Shown one piece after another: positions 54,764 to 63,531 of a stretch of 64,000 bases of DNA. The number at the start of each line of letters is the position of its first letter. Position 1 is the first letter of the stretch. The translations under genes and the position numbers were made by a program. Source of the DNA: Cyanobium sp. PLM2.Bin73 (GTDB lineage Bacteria > Cyanobacteriota > Cyanobacteriia > PCC-6307 > Cyanobiaceae); the NCBI GenBank assembly GCA_007694915.1, contig REEV01000066.1, positions 1 to 64,000 of the forward strand, in the 5' to 3' direction. The notes under the pieces were generated by a model, which made no database searches, was not told the DNA's origin, and saw only the letters and a program-made list of their open reading frames with translations.

Positions 54764-54849
54764 CCGGGGTTCAGGCCGAAGTTGACCGCTGAGATGGCTA
54801 GAGAAAGGGTATGCCCTTGTGGCAAACCACACCACTGTGAAGCTCCACC

Positions 54850-55143
54850 ATGAAAGCTCTGTTCTCCACCCTGTCCGCCTTTGCCCTTCTCATCACCCTG
54901 TGGTTCACTCCGTCTGCCGCCATCGCACTCTCCGCTGACACGTTGACAGCCTCGACACCGCTCGCAACCCTGGGCGAGGACATCAAGGCCACCACCAAGG
55001 ATGCGGAAGGCAAGATGCAATCGGCGCTCGGAGAACTCACCGGTGACGCCGGCATGAAGATCAAAGGCGAGGTCAAGCAGGGCCAGGCTGCGGCCATGGG
55101 CGCAAGCAGCGACATCAAGCGGGCTGCGGAACGGATGCGCTGA
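54850..55143 (+). CDS. Exported CsbD-like protein
   Basis: A 97-residue protein. A leader ALFSTLSAFALLITLWF...SAAIA gives probable export. The mature part has DIKATTKDAEGKMQSALGEL then TGDAGMKIKGEVKQGQAAAMG, the CsbD core. Exported CsbD proteins are known in cyanobacteria but have no assigned role. It is tail-to-tail with the amylo-glucosidase gene, whose stop lies directly after its own. Confidence 0.85.
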   Translation: MKALFSTLSAFALLITLWFTPSAAIALSADTLTASTPLATLGEDIKATTKDAEGKMQSALGELTGDAGMKIKGEVKQGQAAAMGASSDIKRAAERMR

Positions 55144-57264
55144 TCACTTCAGGATCAGCACATCCACCCCTGAACTGCGGCCCCGAACCAGCACGCCCAC
55201 ATCATGCTCACCGCGATGGAACTGCAGGTCGATCTCCTCTTCGCCCAGGCGCAGGCTGTTGATGTCCAGCAGATTCAGGCAGGCAGGCAGGGTGGGGTTG
55301 CGTAAGCGCACCTGCACCCTCCCGCCCTCGGGAGTGCGCTCGATCGACATCCCCGTGATGGCCTCCAGCAGGCCAAACACGCTGCCACTCGCCCAGGCCT
55401 GCGGACTGCAGGCCACCGGGTAGAAGGTGGGGCCCTCCTCCTCACGGCGTGGAAAGCCGCAGAACAGCTCAGGCAGCCGGAACAACGGCACTGCGCTGGC
55501 GGTCTCGTAGAGCCCCGTGAGGATTCTGAGGGCTTCGCTGCGGTGGCCGTAGCGGGCCAATCCCATGCCGATCAGGGCGTTGTCATGGGGCCAGACCGAG
55601 CCGTTGTGATAGCTCATCGGGTTGTAGCGGGCTTCCCGTTCATCCAGGGTCCGTACTCCCCAGCCGTTGAAACTGGTGGGGGCCAGCAGATGGCGGGCAA
55701 TGGTCTCGGCTGCCTGGGGAGTCGCGATCCCGGTCCAGAGGCAGTGGCCTGCGTTCGAGCTGCGCACCGCGCAGGGTTCCCCCACACCATCAATGGCCAG
55801 GGCGTAGGAGCCGATCCCTGGACTCCAGAACGCCCGGTGGAAGCGTTGCCGCAGGCTGGCTGCTTCCTCCAGCAGCGTCTGCGCCTCCTCCATCCGGCCC
55901 AGCTGCTGCAGCACCGTGGCCATGGAGCGGCGGGCACCATAGGCATAGGCCTGCACCTCGCAGAGGGCGATCGAACCCTCCGCCAGACGGCCATCGGCAT
56001 GGTGGATGGAGTCATCGGAATCCTTCCAGCCCTGGTTGCGCAGGCCTCCATCGGCCTCCCGCAGGTAACGGAGAAAGCCGTCGCTGCTGGTCGCCTCGGC
56101 CCGGTGAATCCAGTCCATGGCCGCCTCCAGAGCGGGCAGCAGGTCGGCCACGAAGGCCTTGTCATCGCTGCGGATGAGATAGTCGCCGGCCAGCATCAGA
56201 AACAGAGGCGTGGAATCCACGGCGCCGTAGTAGCGGGCAAAGGGCACTTCCCCCAGGGAGGCCATTTCGCCGAGGCGTGATTCGTGCAGGATCTTTCCAG
56301 GCTGCTCGTCGTGGGCGGGATCGTCGGTGCTGGCCTGCCGATCGGCCAGGAATCCCAGCACGCCCCGTGCCAGTCGGGGCTCCACCATCAGCATCTGGCG
56401 GGCGGTGATCAGACCGTCCCGGCCGAAGGGACAGCTGAACCAGGGCACTCCCGCGTAGGGATAGAGCCCGTCGCCCACCCGGCTGGCCAGCAGATGCACA
56501 TCTGAGAAGGAGCGCATCAGCCAACTGTTAAAGCCCGCGTTGTCGCTCACCACCGAGGCGGCACTGCGGCGGGCCTCGCGGAAGCGCTCGATCGTGGCCA
56601 GCAGCGCCGCCTCGTAGTGATCCTCCGGCTCCAGCAGCACCGTGCCCGGCCTGAAATCGAGCACGAGGGCGACCCTTCGGGTCTGGTGGGGCTCCAGCAA
56701 CAGCTCCATGCGGAGGTGGTCCGGCTCAGCAACGTGGGTGACCACCTCGCTGAGCCGTACCACGGTGAAGCGATCCTCGCCGTCGAGGCCGTGGTAGATG
56801 CATTCCAGCGTGCCAGTGGCGTTCTGGCGCAGGGTGCGGCCCCTGGCAGGCCGCCTATAGCCCCGCACCTCGAAGATGTCGTGGAAATCTCCATCAATGC
56901 GCAGGTTGAGCGGCATGCGCACCGCTGTGCGCCCGTAGTTGGTGAAGCAGAACTGCTGCAGGCAGGCCGTGGCGGTGAGCACGGTGCTGCGCTCCAGATG
57001 CACCGTCATGGCGGCCGGGCCGCCAGGGCCGCTGTCGTCGTTGGTGAGATGGCTCACGTGGAGTCCGACGGCGCCGCGCTCGGTGGAACTGAGCACCACG
57101 GGCGGCCTGTCCCAGAGCAGCAGCTGCAGGCGGCTCACATGCCGGGCTCCCCGGTGGAAGATGCCGGCGTCGTGTTGCGTCTCCGGGCAGATCTCACCCC
57201 GGGGATCGAGGATGGCGAAGGTCTCCTCGTTCTTCAGCACAAACGGAGGCAGGGGATCAGGCAT
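55144..57264 (-). CDS. Amylo-alpha-1,6-glucosidase (glycogen-debranching-like)
   Basis: A 706-residue protein. The N-terminal domain (FVLKNEETFAILDPRGEI, then IFHRGARHVSRLQL) is the GDE N-terminal glycogen-binding-like fold. The C-terminal alpha/alpha toroid contains YPYAGVPWFSCPFGRDGLIT, RLGEMASLGEVPFARYYGAVDSTPLF and MSYHNGSVWPHDNALI, with Asp and Glu residues that fit GH63/GH15-like catalysis. It probably trims glucosidic linkages of a glycan made by the overlapping GT4 gene (8-base overlap). A role in glycogen branch removal is the alternative. Confidence 0.9.
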   Translation of the reverse strand: MPDPLPPFVLKNEETFAILDPRGEICPETQHDAGIFHRGARHVSRLQLLLWDRPPVVLSSTERGAVGLHVSHLTNDDSGPGGPAAMTVHLERSTVLTATACLQQFCFTNYGRTAVRMPLNLRIDGDFHDIFEVRGYRRPARGRTLRQNATGTLECIYHGLDGEDRFTVVRLSEVVTHVAEPDHLRMELLLEPHQTRRVALVLDFRPGTVLLEPEDHYEAALLATIERFREARRSAASVVSDNAGFNSWLMRSFSDVHLLASRVGDGLYPYAGVPWFSCPFGRDGLITARQMLMVEPRLARGVLGFLADRQASTDDPAHDEQPGKILHESRLGEMASLGEVPFARYYGAVDSTPLFLMLAGDYLIRSDDKAFVADLLPALEAAMDWIHRAEATSSDGFLRYLREADGGLRNQGWKDSDDSIHHADGRLAEGSIALCEVQAYAYGARRSMATVLQQLGRMEEAQTLLEEAASLRQRFHRAFWSPGIGSYALAIDGVGEPCAVRSSNAGHCLWTGIATPQAAETIARHLLAPTSFNGWGVRTLDEREARYNPMSYHNGSVWPHDNALIGMGLARYGHRSEALRILTGLYETASAVPLFRLPELFCGFPRREEEGPTFYPVACSPQAWASGSVFGLLEAITGMSIERTPEGGRVQVRLRNPTLPACLNLLDINSLRLGEEEIDLQFHRGEHDVGVLVRGRSSGVDVLILK

Positions 57265-58327
57265 GAACCGGTGACCGGCGGGCGGGGCACTGGCAGCGAT
57301 GGGCCTGGATCAGGTGGCGGTAGAGCTGTTCGTAGTCTTCCGCCTGACGAGTGACGGAGAAGCGCACCTCAAAGTGGCTACGCACCCTGGAACGGTCCAG
57401 GCGCTCGATGCGGTTCACAGCGTCTGCGGCCTCGGCAATCGTCTCCACCAGACAGCCGTTGACTCCCTCGTGAATCACCTCAGGCGTGGAGCCCCGCCGC
57501 CAGGCGATCACCGGGGTGCCGCAGGCGTTGGCCTCGATCATCACCAAGCCAAACGGTTCGGGCCAGTCAATCGGAAAGAGCAGGGCGAGGGCGTTTCCGA
57601 GCAGCTCCTGCTTGCCCTGGTCATCCACCTCACCCACGAACTCCACCAAGGGATTGCCGAGCATCATCGGCTCGATGTGGTGATGGAAGTAGTCGCGGTC
57701 GACGGGGTCGATCTTGGCGGCCACCTTCAGGGGAACGCCCACGGCCATGGCGATCTCGATGGCACGATCGAGCCGCTTTTCCGGAGAGACGCGACCCACA
57801 AAGGCGAGGTAGTCGGCGGGTGTGGCCACGAAGGTGTAGAGATCGGTGGGCAGGCCGTGATGGATCGTTCCCAGCCAGTTGGCCTGGGTCACCGGTCGGC
57901 GCTGGTTCTCCGAAATCGACACCAGGGGCAGCCGATCGAAGTGGTTGAACAGCGCTGCCTGTTCCGGTGAATCCAGGGGACCGTGCACGGTGCTGAGGTG
58001 GGGAACCTCGAGCCGATTCAACAGGGGGAACGACATGTGGCCGGTGTGGAAGTGCAGCACGTCGAAACGACCCACCTGCTTGAGCACCTGATCAAGCTGG
58101 ATCGCCTCCTGCACGGTCGGATCACAGCCTCGGCCAGCCAGGCGCAGGGATTCCGGCACGCAGGGGCAGAGTTCGGCGCTGGTTCTCGAATCACCGCTGG
58201 CAAAGAGCGTGACCTCATGGCCACGGCGCACCAGCTCTTCGCTGAGGTAATGCACAACCCGTTCGGTTCCGCCGTAACGAAGTGGAGGCACACTTTCGTG
58301 CAGTGGTGCAATCTGCGCGATTCTCAT
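57257..58327 (-). CDS. GT4-family glycosyltransferase
   Basis: A 356-residue GT-B enzyme. The start MRIAQIAPLHESVPPLRYGG is the donor/acceptor loop of MshA-like transferases. FVGRVSPEKRLDRAIEIA and EPFGLVMIEANACGTPVIAWRRG hold the conserved E-x7-E region. The sugar donor and acceptor are unknown. The gene is upstream of, and overlaps, the amylo-glucosidase; this pair recurs in cyanobacteria and proteobacteria and may make an osmolyte or a glucosylated compound. Confidence 0.92.
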   Translation of the reverse strand: MRIAQIAPLHESVPPLRYGGTERVVHYLSEELVRRGHEVTLFASGDSRTSAELCPCVPESLRLAGRGCDPTVQEAIQLDQVLKQVGRFDVLHFHTGHMSFPLLNRLEVPHLSTVHGPLDSPEQAALFNHFDRLPLVSISENQRRPVTQANWLGTIHHGLPTDLYTFVATPADYLAFVGRVSPEKRLDRAIEIAMAVGVPLKVAAKIDPVDRDYFHHHIEPMMLGNPLVEFVGEVDDQGKQELLGNALALLFPIDWPEPFGLVMIEANACGTPVIAWRRGSTPEVIHEGVNGCLVETIAEAADAVNRIERLDRSRVRSHFEVRFSVTRQAEDYEQLYRHLIQAHRCQCPARRSPVHA

Positions 58328-58753
58328 GTCTTGATCCTCGCGCCGCAGCGTTGGTGTTGTGCCTGGAACCTAGGCAGGGAATCAGCGATCGAGTCAGATC
58401 CCTGGGATCTGCAGCATGTTCGGTCTCGACCAGCGGGCGATGTCGACGTCAATCGGCACAGCGGACGGGCCGTCGCACTATCCACCGAACTGGATTGCCG
58501 TGACGGAGCCGTGGGGTTAGGGCCACAATCGAGGTCGCCTCGATCCATAGGAAGGCTTGAGGCGAACTCACCTGGCCGACGCGGAGTGGCGACTTCATGA
58601 CTCGTTACATTCCTGAGTTGCATTGCGACAACTGATGGATCCACTCCCTTCACCATCCAAAAGGGCCGACAGGGTGCCACCAAGACTCGATGCATATCGA
58701 CATTCCTAGGCTTGTACTGAGGTGAAACTCAGAACTCATGTTGCTCAGAACTC
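58328..58753. other. Intergenic region upstream of the GT4 operon
   Basis: About 425 bases with no convincing frame. It contains the perfect palindrome at 58395-58411 and, next to the frameshifted CsbD gene, the direct repeat at 58728-58756. It should carry the GT4-operon promoter on the minus strand. Confidence 0.55.
58395..58411. promoter_or_regulatory. Perfect 17-base palindrome CAGATCCCTGGGATCTG
   Basis: Eight-base arms around a central T, 68 bases upstream of the GT4 start. Its GATCCC half-sites match those of the palindrome before the sigma-factor gene, though the spacing differs (1 versus 10 bases). It is a good candidate operator. Confidence 0.5.
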
Positions 58754-58756
58754 ATG
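58728..58756. repeat. Direct repeat CTCAGAACTCATG (x2)
   Basis: Thirteen identical bases at 58728-58740 and 58744-58756. The second copy contains the ATG of the frameshifted CsbD gene and the first offers a matching ATG 16 bases earlier. Probably a local duplication. Confidence 0.8.
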
Positions 58757-58971
58757 ACGCATCGAAGTGACGCTTCAGCCAAAGACGCAGAAGGGAAGCT
58801 GGAAGCTGCTTGCGGAGCCCTTACTGGTGACACTGGCCATCAGATCAAAGGCAAGCCAAGCGGGTCCTGGCTTCTGCAATGAATGCGGCAGCTGATCTCA
58901 GTCAAGGAGCACAATCCATCGCCCAGAAGGTTGCAGATGATGCCGATCAACTAGCAGCTGATCTCAGCTGA
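58754..58971 (+). pseudogene. Frameshifted CsbD-family gene
   Basis: From ATG 58754 the frame reads MTHRSDASAKDAEGKLEAAC then GALTGDTGHQIKGK, a CsbD core. It shifts near 58855 and stops at 58882. The +2 frame continues the homology as VLASAMNAAADLSQGAQSIAQK and ends at TGA 58971. Adding one G (AAGGCCAAG instead of AAGCCAAG) restores a 73-residue protein resembling the intact gene at 46115. A one-base deletion is the simplest reading; a sequencing error is possible. Confidence 0.8.
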
Positions 58972-59046
58972 ACAGCCAGGCGTCCCTATCTTGCGTGCCC
59001 CAGGGAGATCAACTCTCTAGATTAGTTCCATTTCTCGGATTTTAGA

Positions 59047-59412
59047 ATGACCATGCGACCACAGATTTCGACTATGGCGACACTCTTGATTGCTCTGGCC
59101 TTGCCAGTGTCTGCCCAATCAATCAGCGAGGCTCAGATGCGAGCAGCAAATCTTGCACGGATGCAGGCTGAATTGATCAATGGTGGCTTAAGTAAATATT
59201 CCCCTGCCAAGTGCATGCACGAAGGTGGGGGTGGCAGCTGCATGGTGTCAGAGACTCCTCAGGGGTATCGATTCCGCTTCCTGGGTGGCGCTCCGGGCTG
59301 GGATGCAAAGCAGCAGCCAGGAACCCTAGAAACGGTGGTACTTGTGTCTGCTGATGGCAAGTCATCAACAGTCGAATACAACGGGCCGGTCCGCCCTCAC
59401 ATGATGCCGTGA
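59047..59412 (+). CDS. Exported protein of unknown function
   Basis: A 121-residue protein. The leader ISTMATLLIALALPVSAQS predicts cleavage at VSA-Q. The mature part has a helix (EAQMRAANLARMQAELINGG), two Cys (KCMHEGGGGSCMV) likely to form a disulfide, and FRFLGGAPGWDAKQQPGTLET followed by beta-type sequence. No domain is recognised. It has lower GC than the core genes, consistent with accessory origin. The next 115 bases contain an 8-bp inverted repeat TTTCTGAG/CTCAGAAA. Confidence 0.65.
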   Translation: MTMRPQISTMATLLIALALPVSAQSISEAQMRAANLARMQAELINGGLSKYSPAKCMHEGGGGSCMVSETPQGYRFRFLGGAPGWDAKQQPGTLETVVLVSADGKSSTVEYNGPVRPHMMP

Positions 59413-59526
59413 GTCACTGCAAGCCATTCTTCAGGACCAGTTTCTGAGTGGCCACAGAAATCTGGACTCCAGCTCAGAAATTAGCATCGGGCTGGAGGAA
59501 GGCCAACACCTCCGGCTTATTTTGTT

Positions 59527-59757
59527 GTGCACACGAAGAACAATAAACCGATAAAACAAGGTTTGGCTGGCCTCAAGGAGATGGGCCGACAGCTGAGCGA
59601 GTCGGCGCTGCAGAACGAACTCGGCTCCGCCTCGCGACGGGAATCCGCCCTCCAGGCACAGATCGCTGCCATGGATGCGACGAAGCGGCAGCAGGCGGAA
59701 CGGGAACTGCAGGACCTCAGAACGCAGCGTGCACAGCTTCAGAAGCAGTTGAACTAT
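59527..59757 (+). pseudogene. Coiled-coil hypothetical protein cut by the IS remnant
   Basis: From GTG 59527 the frame reads a basic, helical protein: GLKEMGRQLSESALQNELG, then RESALQAQIAAMDATKRQQAERELQDLRTQRAQLQKQL, a coiled coil of about 75 residues. At about 59758 it enters the terminal sequence of an IS5-type element and continues as nonsense to 59868. Whether the original protein was longer is unknown. Confidence 0.5.
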
Positions 59758-60545
59758 GAGGGAAGCTCTGGAAAACCCGGGCGATCCGCGCGACAATGGC
59801 CTCGTGGTCGCAGGCTAGAACCTGGGGGATGGGCGGCAAGCAGCTCGGCTTCTCGGATTAAGAGCTGATGACAGCGGCCGGCCTCCGTATCCCTTGGCCA
59901 CCATGCTGCGCATCCACCTGCTCCAGCAGTGGTACGCCCTCAGCGACCCGGCCATGGAAGAGGCCCTGATCGAGGTGCCCACCATGCGCCGCTTTGCCGG
60001 CATTGATCTGGTCAGCGACCGGATCCCGGATGAGACGACGATCCTGACCTTCCGCCACCTGCTGGAGAAGCACGAGCTGGGCGAGCAGATCTTTGAGCCC
60101 GTCCAGGATCACCTCAACGCACGAGGCATGACGATGCGGCAGGGGACGATCGTCGATGCCACCGTGATCGCCGCCCCCAGCTCCACCAAAAACAAAGCGG
60201 GGAAGCGAGATCCGGATATGCACCAGACCAAGAAAGGCAACCAATGGTATTTCGGGATGAACGTCCATGCGGGTGTCCGCCGACAATGAAGTTGGCCGGC
60301 GCATGGCGATGAGGCGGTCGTCTACGCGGATGCCGGTTACCAGGGCATCGCCAAGAGACCTGAGATGGCAGGCAAGACAATGGAATTCAGGGTGGCAATG
60401 CGACCCGGCAAACGCCGAGCCCTACCGGACACACCAAAGGGAAGGCTGCAAGATCTGATCGAGATGGCCAAGGCCCACATCCGCTCCAAAGGTGAGCACC
60501 CCTTCCGAGTGATCAAGCAGCAGTTCGGCTTTCAGAAGACCAGGC
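59758..60545 (+). mobile_element. IS5-family insertion sequence remnant
   Basis: GAGGGAAGCTCTGGAAAACC at 59758 looks like the left terminal repeat. The transposase begins [10 protein letters not shown] at 59829 but has TAA at codon 11. It then jumps to [20 protein letters not shown]...[19 protein letters not shown] and [34 protein letters not shown] and [16 protein letters not shown]. About 35 residues are missing where the 29-nt repeat sits. The frame resumes HGDEAVVYADAGYQGIAKRPE and HPFRVIKQQFGFQKTRL, and ends at a junction with a glycosyltransferase gene. DDE residues are partly present. The element is dead, with the right end absent. Confidence 0.85.
60274..60302. repeat. 29-nt dispersed repeat, copy 2 (inverted)
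   Basis: Reverse complement of 3276-3304 without mismatch. It lies inside the transposase remnant, between the codons for MNVHAGV and HGDEAVVYAD, exactly where family members have about 35 further residues. It thus marks an insertion or deletion joint. Confidence 0.8.
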
Positions 60546-60975
60546 TGCCAAGCGCCTGCTGCGTCGCCACCAGTCGTTCCAGGAAGGTGGGCCCTGGCTC
60601 GGTGTCGGCGTCGAGGAACACCAGCACCTCACCCGCGCTGGCCTGAACACCATTGTGCAGAGCCCAGGTCTTGCCGCACCATCCCCCCGGCAGCGGGGGG
60701 GTGGGCACCAGCACCCTCACGCCCGCCCGGGTGGCGATGGCAGCAGTGCGATCACTGGAATGATCGTCGATCACGATCACCTCGAGGGGTTGGAGGCTCT
60801 GCCCGCGAAGGGCCGGCAACAGGTTGGGGAGCGTGCCTTCCTCGTTGCGCGCCGGGATCAGCACGGAAACCTTCGGCTGGCCCTGCAGCCGGTGTTCGGG
60901 GAGTCGCGACAGCCCCCTACAGAGAGCCCAGCCGAGCAGCCAGCTCACCAGCAGAGTGATGGTCATCAACCCCAT
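60540..60975 (-). pseudogene. GT2-family glycosyltransferase, 3' end lost at the IS junction
   Basis: The first about 145 residues of a membrane-anchored GT2 enzyme. One N-terminal span (ITLLVSWLLGWALCRGL) precedes QPKVSVLIPARNEEGTLPNLLPAL, VIVIDDHSSDRTAAIA, GKTWALHNGVQASAGEVLVF and the DxD motif LDADTEPGP. It stops after VATQQALGSLVF, where the IS5 remnant begins; GACCAGGCT is shared by both at the junction. Family members (CrtQ/HpnB-like transferases) continue for another 200 residues. The remainder is not in the window, so this copy is inactive. Confidence 0.8.
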
Positions 60976-61219
60976 GACTCAGCTGCAATGGGACTTGCTC
61001 AAGACTATTGGGGCACACCGCAACCAGTGAGGCTCCAACGTCTCATGGTGCAGGGCTGGAACAGCTCCCCCTCCCTAGTGTTGTGTCTCAGCATGAGCTG
61101 ATCAGGACGGCTGGGTTGGCCAGCGATGTCCTGAAAACCTGCCGCTCTGGAGCATTCAGCAGGAGACTGGCCTACGATGATCGGATCACACGACACTGTG
61201 CCGCAAAAATTGCCGAGAT

Positions 61220-62005
61220 ATGCGTCTTCATGCAGGTTGCAAACTTCTGTTTGAGGCCACTGGCCCTTCCTCGCTGATCCTGATGCTGCGCCCTCGCAGC
61301 GGCCCGGGCCAAAGGGTTGTAAGGGAGGCAAACGAATACGCGCCAGACACGGTCGCTGCGGATTTCATCGATAGTAATGGTAATCTCTGCCAGCGCCTGA
61401 TGATCAATCAAGGCAGCTTTCAAATTGAAAGCACCGTCACAGTCGAGACATCCGACTTCATCGACACAGCACCTGGAAGCGCTTTCGTACCCGTGCATGA
61501 GCTGCCTGACTTTGTGCTGCCGTTCCTGCTGCCCAGCCGCTACTGCCAGTCTGACCTAGTTGGCGAACTCGCTCAGACGATGATTGAGGGTCAAGAGCAT
61601 GGTTATGATCAGGTCGAGGCTATTCGCAGCTGGATTCATGCCCATATTGAGTACCGCTATGGCACCAGCAGCGCCTCAACTTCCGCTGTGGACACTGTCC
61701 ATTCACGAGTCGGGGTCTGCCGTGATTTTGTTCATCTGGGCATTGCACTGTGCCGCAGCCTGAGCATTCCAGCTCGGATGGTCGTTGGCTATCTCCACAA
61801 GCTTGAACCGATGGATCTCCATGCCTGGTTTGAGGCCTTTGTCGGAGGTCGATGGTACACATTTGATGCCACTCAGGCTCAACCAAGAGGCAACCGTATA
61901 GCGATTGCCTATGGCAGGGATGCGGCCGATGTTGCCCTCGCCAACCAGTTTGGTCCCATCGATCTCACTGGGATGGAGGTTTGGGTTCATGCCGCCCAGT
62001 CATGA
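61220..62005 (+). CDS. Transglutaminase-like cysteine peptidase-fold protein
   Basis: A 261-residue soluble protein. An N-terminal beta domain (LILMLRPRSGPGQRVV) precedes a transglutaminase-like core with catalytic Cys167 in RVGVCRDFVHLGIALCRSL, His201 in DLHAWFEAF and Asp216 in YTFDATQAQPRGNRI. Such proteins act as peptidases, amidases or cross-linkers; the substrate is unknown. There is no signal peptide. Its GC is lower than the core and no operon partner is evident. Confidence 0.88.
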   Translation: MRLHAGCKLLFEATGPSSLILMLRPRSGPGQRVVREANEYAPDTVAADFIDSNGNLCQRLMINQGSFQIESTVTVETSDFIDTAPGSAFVPVHELPDFVLPFLLPSRYCQSDLVGELAQTMIEGQEHGYDQVEAIRSWIHAHIEYRYGTSSASTSAVDTVHSRVGVCRDFVHLGIALCRSLSIPARMVVGYLHKLEPMDLHAWFEAFVGGRWYTFDATQAQPRGNRIAIAYGRDAADVALANQFGPIDLTGMEVWVHAAQS

Positions 62006-62083
62006 AGCGATGCCGTGCGTTGCTGGCTCCCTGTCGTTGCTGCTCACCGCGCCGTCCTCACTGCCACGCGCTCACCGGCCCTC

Positions 62084-62677
62084 CTAGCGACGTGGAACAA
62101 CAGGCCAGGATTGAACCGTGCCAGGGGCTTTCGACGCTGTCACGGGCTCTCCGGCAGCTTTCCATCCAGCAAAGCTGGGTGGAAATCCTTGCACATTGGT
62201 GTAGCCCTGCAGGCGAAGAGCCATCACTCCCATTGCCGATCGATAACCCGTTGAGCAGTAGAGCACAACAGCTTGATCAGTGGGGATATCTTCCAGGTGA
62301 CGATCCAGCTCTGGAAGAGGAATATTGATCGCTCCGATGATATGGTCGGCTTGGAACTCAGAAGAAGTCCGCACATCAATCAGAAAAGGGCTTGAACTTG
62401 CCATCAAACTCTTCAAGGCAGCAACCGTCCCAAGCGCATAGTAATCGGTCGGGATAGAACTAAGATAGTTATCAATAGCTAGTTCGAATATTGAGAGCTG
62501 TTCTTGTTTCGAAAGTGCCGGACCATGCAATCGTTCTGTCTCGATACTGGCTGCAACGGCTTGGCTTGGATACAAGCTAATCAGGATATAAACTGCGATG
62601 GCGAAGCAGCCAAGCGCCGCTGATAGTGAAGCCCACAGCTCAGTCAAACTGAGCCGATGATGAGAAAGTCTGTTCAA
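62084..62677 (-). CDS. Membrane-anchored rhodanese-domain protein
   Basis: A 197-residue protein. One N-terminal span (LSAALGCFAIAVYILISLYP) probably anchors it or acts as a leader. The rhodanese domain starts PFLIDVRTSSEFQADHIIGAINIPL and the active loop VVLYCSTGYRSA places the catalytic Cys at 141. GYTNVQGFPPSFAGWKAAGEP ends the fold. It is a second exported rhodanese besides the one at 41982, here without an SQR neighbour. It is lower in GC than the core. Confidence 0.87.
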   Translation of the reverse strand: MNRLSHHRLSLTELWASLSAALGCFAIAVYILISLYPSQAVAASIETERLHGPALSKQEQLSIFELAIDNYLSSIPTDYYALGTVAALKSLMASSSPFLIDVRTSSEFQADHIIGAINIPLPELDRHLEDIPTDQAVVLYCSTGYRSAMGVMALRLQGYTNVQGFPPSFAGWKAAGEPVTASKAPGTVQSWPVVPRR

Positions 62678-62703
62678 TTGTAGTGCTCAGAAAACAGCAG
62701 GCC

Positions 62704-63381
62704 TCAGGGATTGACGGCAAGGGCTTCTTGCACTTCCGGCAAGTAGACCGCATACATGCCGCGCAGGTCGCCGGGCTTGAAGTTGAAGGCCTTGTCGGCG
62801 GGATACTTCTCGGTCACAAAAGCGGGCCTGCTGTCCTTGCTGCCGTGGCAGGCCAGGCAGCTGGCCTGCACATCGATGCGGCGGTAGTAATTGACCCCCG
62901 CGCCCTGCTCCGCCGTGGCGGGTTCCCAAAGGCCCGTGATCTCGGGATAGCGGGCGAACAGATCGATCACCCCGGTTTCCTGGGCACCGGATGGTGCGTG
63001 GTCGGGGTTGCGGTATTTGCTGGCAACTTGGCGCACGGTCCAGCCGTTCTCCTGGCCGATGGCCTTGGCCCGCTTGCCCACGGGCATGCACACCTCGCGC
63101 ATGGTGTCCATGGTGGGCTCCTCGCTGCTGCCCTCCAGGGTGGAGGCCAGTGAGATGCGCATGCGGTCGAGCTGCTCCATCTGGTCCACGGCCTTGGCGA
63201 GCGTGGCCGGATCCACCGGTGCTTCGCCGGCCACCGCCAGGGCCGCGGCGGGCGCCAGGCCCAGCAGCAGCACGGCGAACACACAGCCCAGCAGCAGGGT
63301 CGCCAGGGGTTGCCAACGGATCGGGATCTGCAGGGATGTGATCTCAGCCACAAGCAATCCGCGAAGGCGGTCTCGTTTCAA
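62704..63381 (-). CDS. Tll0287-like (DUF3365) c-type haem protein
   Basis: A 225-residue protein. A long leader (PLATLLLGCVFAVLLLGLAP) exports it. The DUF3365/Tll0287-like domain has MREVCMPVGKRAKAIG, VRQVASKYRNPDHAPSGAQE and one haem-attachment site SCLACHG (Cys175, Cys178, His179). A YYRRIDVQASC segment precedes it and KPGDLRGMYAVYLPE follows. The fold resembles PAS-like haem sensors of cyanobacteria. It probably acts in the periplasm or lumen in redox sensing or electron transfer. Confidence 0.88.
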   Translation of the reverse strand: MKRDRLRGLLVAEITSLQIPIRWQPLATLLLGCVFAVLLLGLAPAAALAVAGEAPVDPATLAKAVDQMEQLDRMRISLASTLEGSSEEPTMDTMREVCMPVGKRAKAIGQENGWTVRQVASKYRNPDHAPSGAQETGVIDLFARYPEITGLWEPATAEQGAGVNYYRRIDVQASCLACHGSKDSRPAFVTEKYPADKAFNFKPGDLRGMYAVYLPEVQEALAVNP

Positions 63382-63531
63382 TCTGGTTGGCAGGCCGATG
63401 GGCGAATCGGTAGAGATCCTGGAGATAGGCCCGGGCCCGGGCCTGGGATCAGGCTCTGTTGCCTGCTGAGATCAGCTGGGCGGGAGAGGGCCCAGAACCC
63501 TGTTTATTCATAACGGTAGTATTAAAAAATA

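Noticed and set aside
59829-60289. An intact IS5 transposase
   Set aside because: TAA at codon 11, two internal deletions and a lost C-terminal end make it non-functional.
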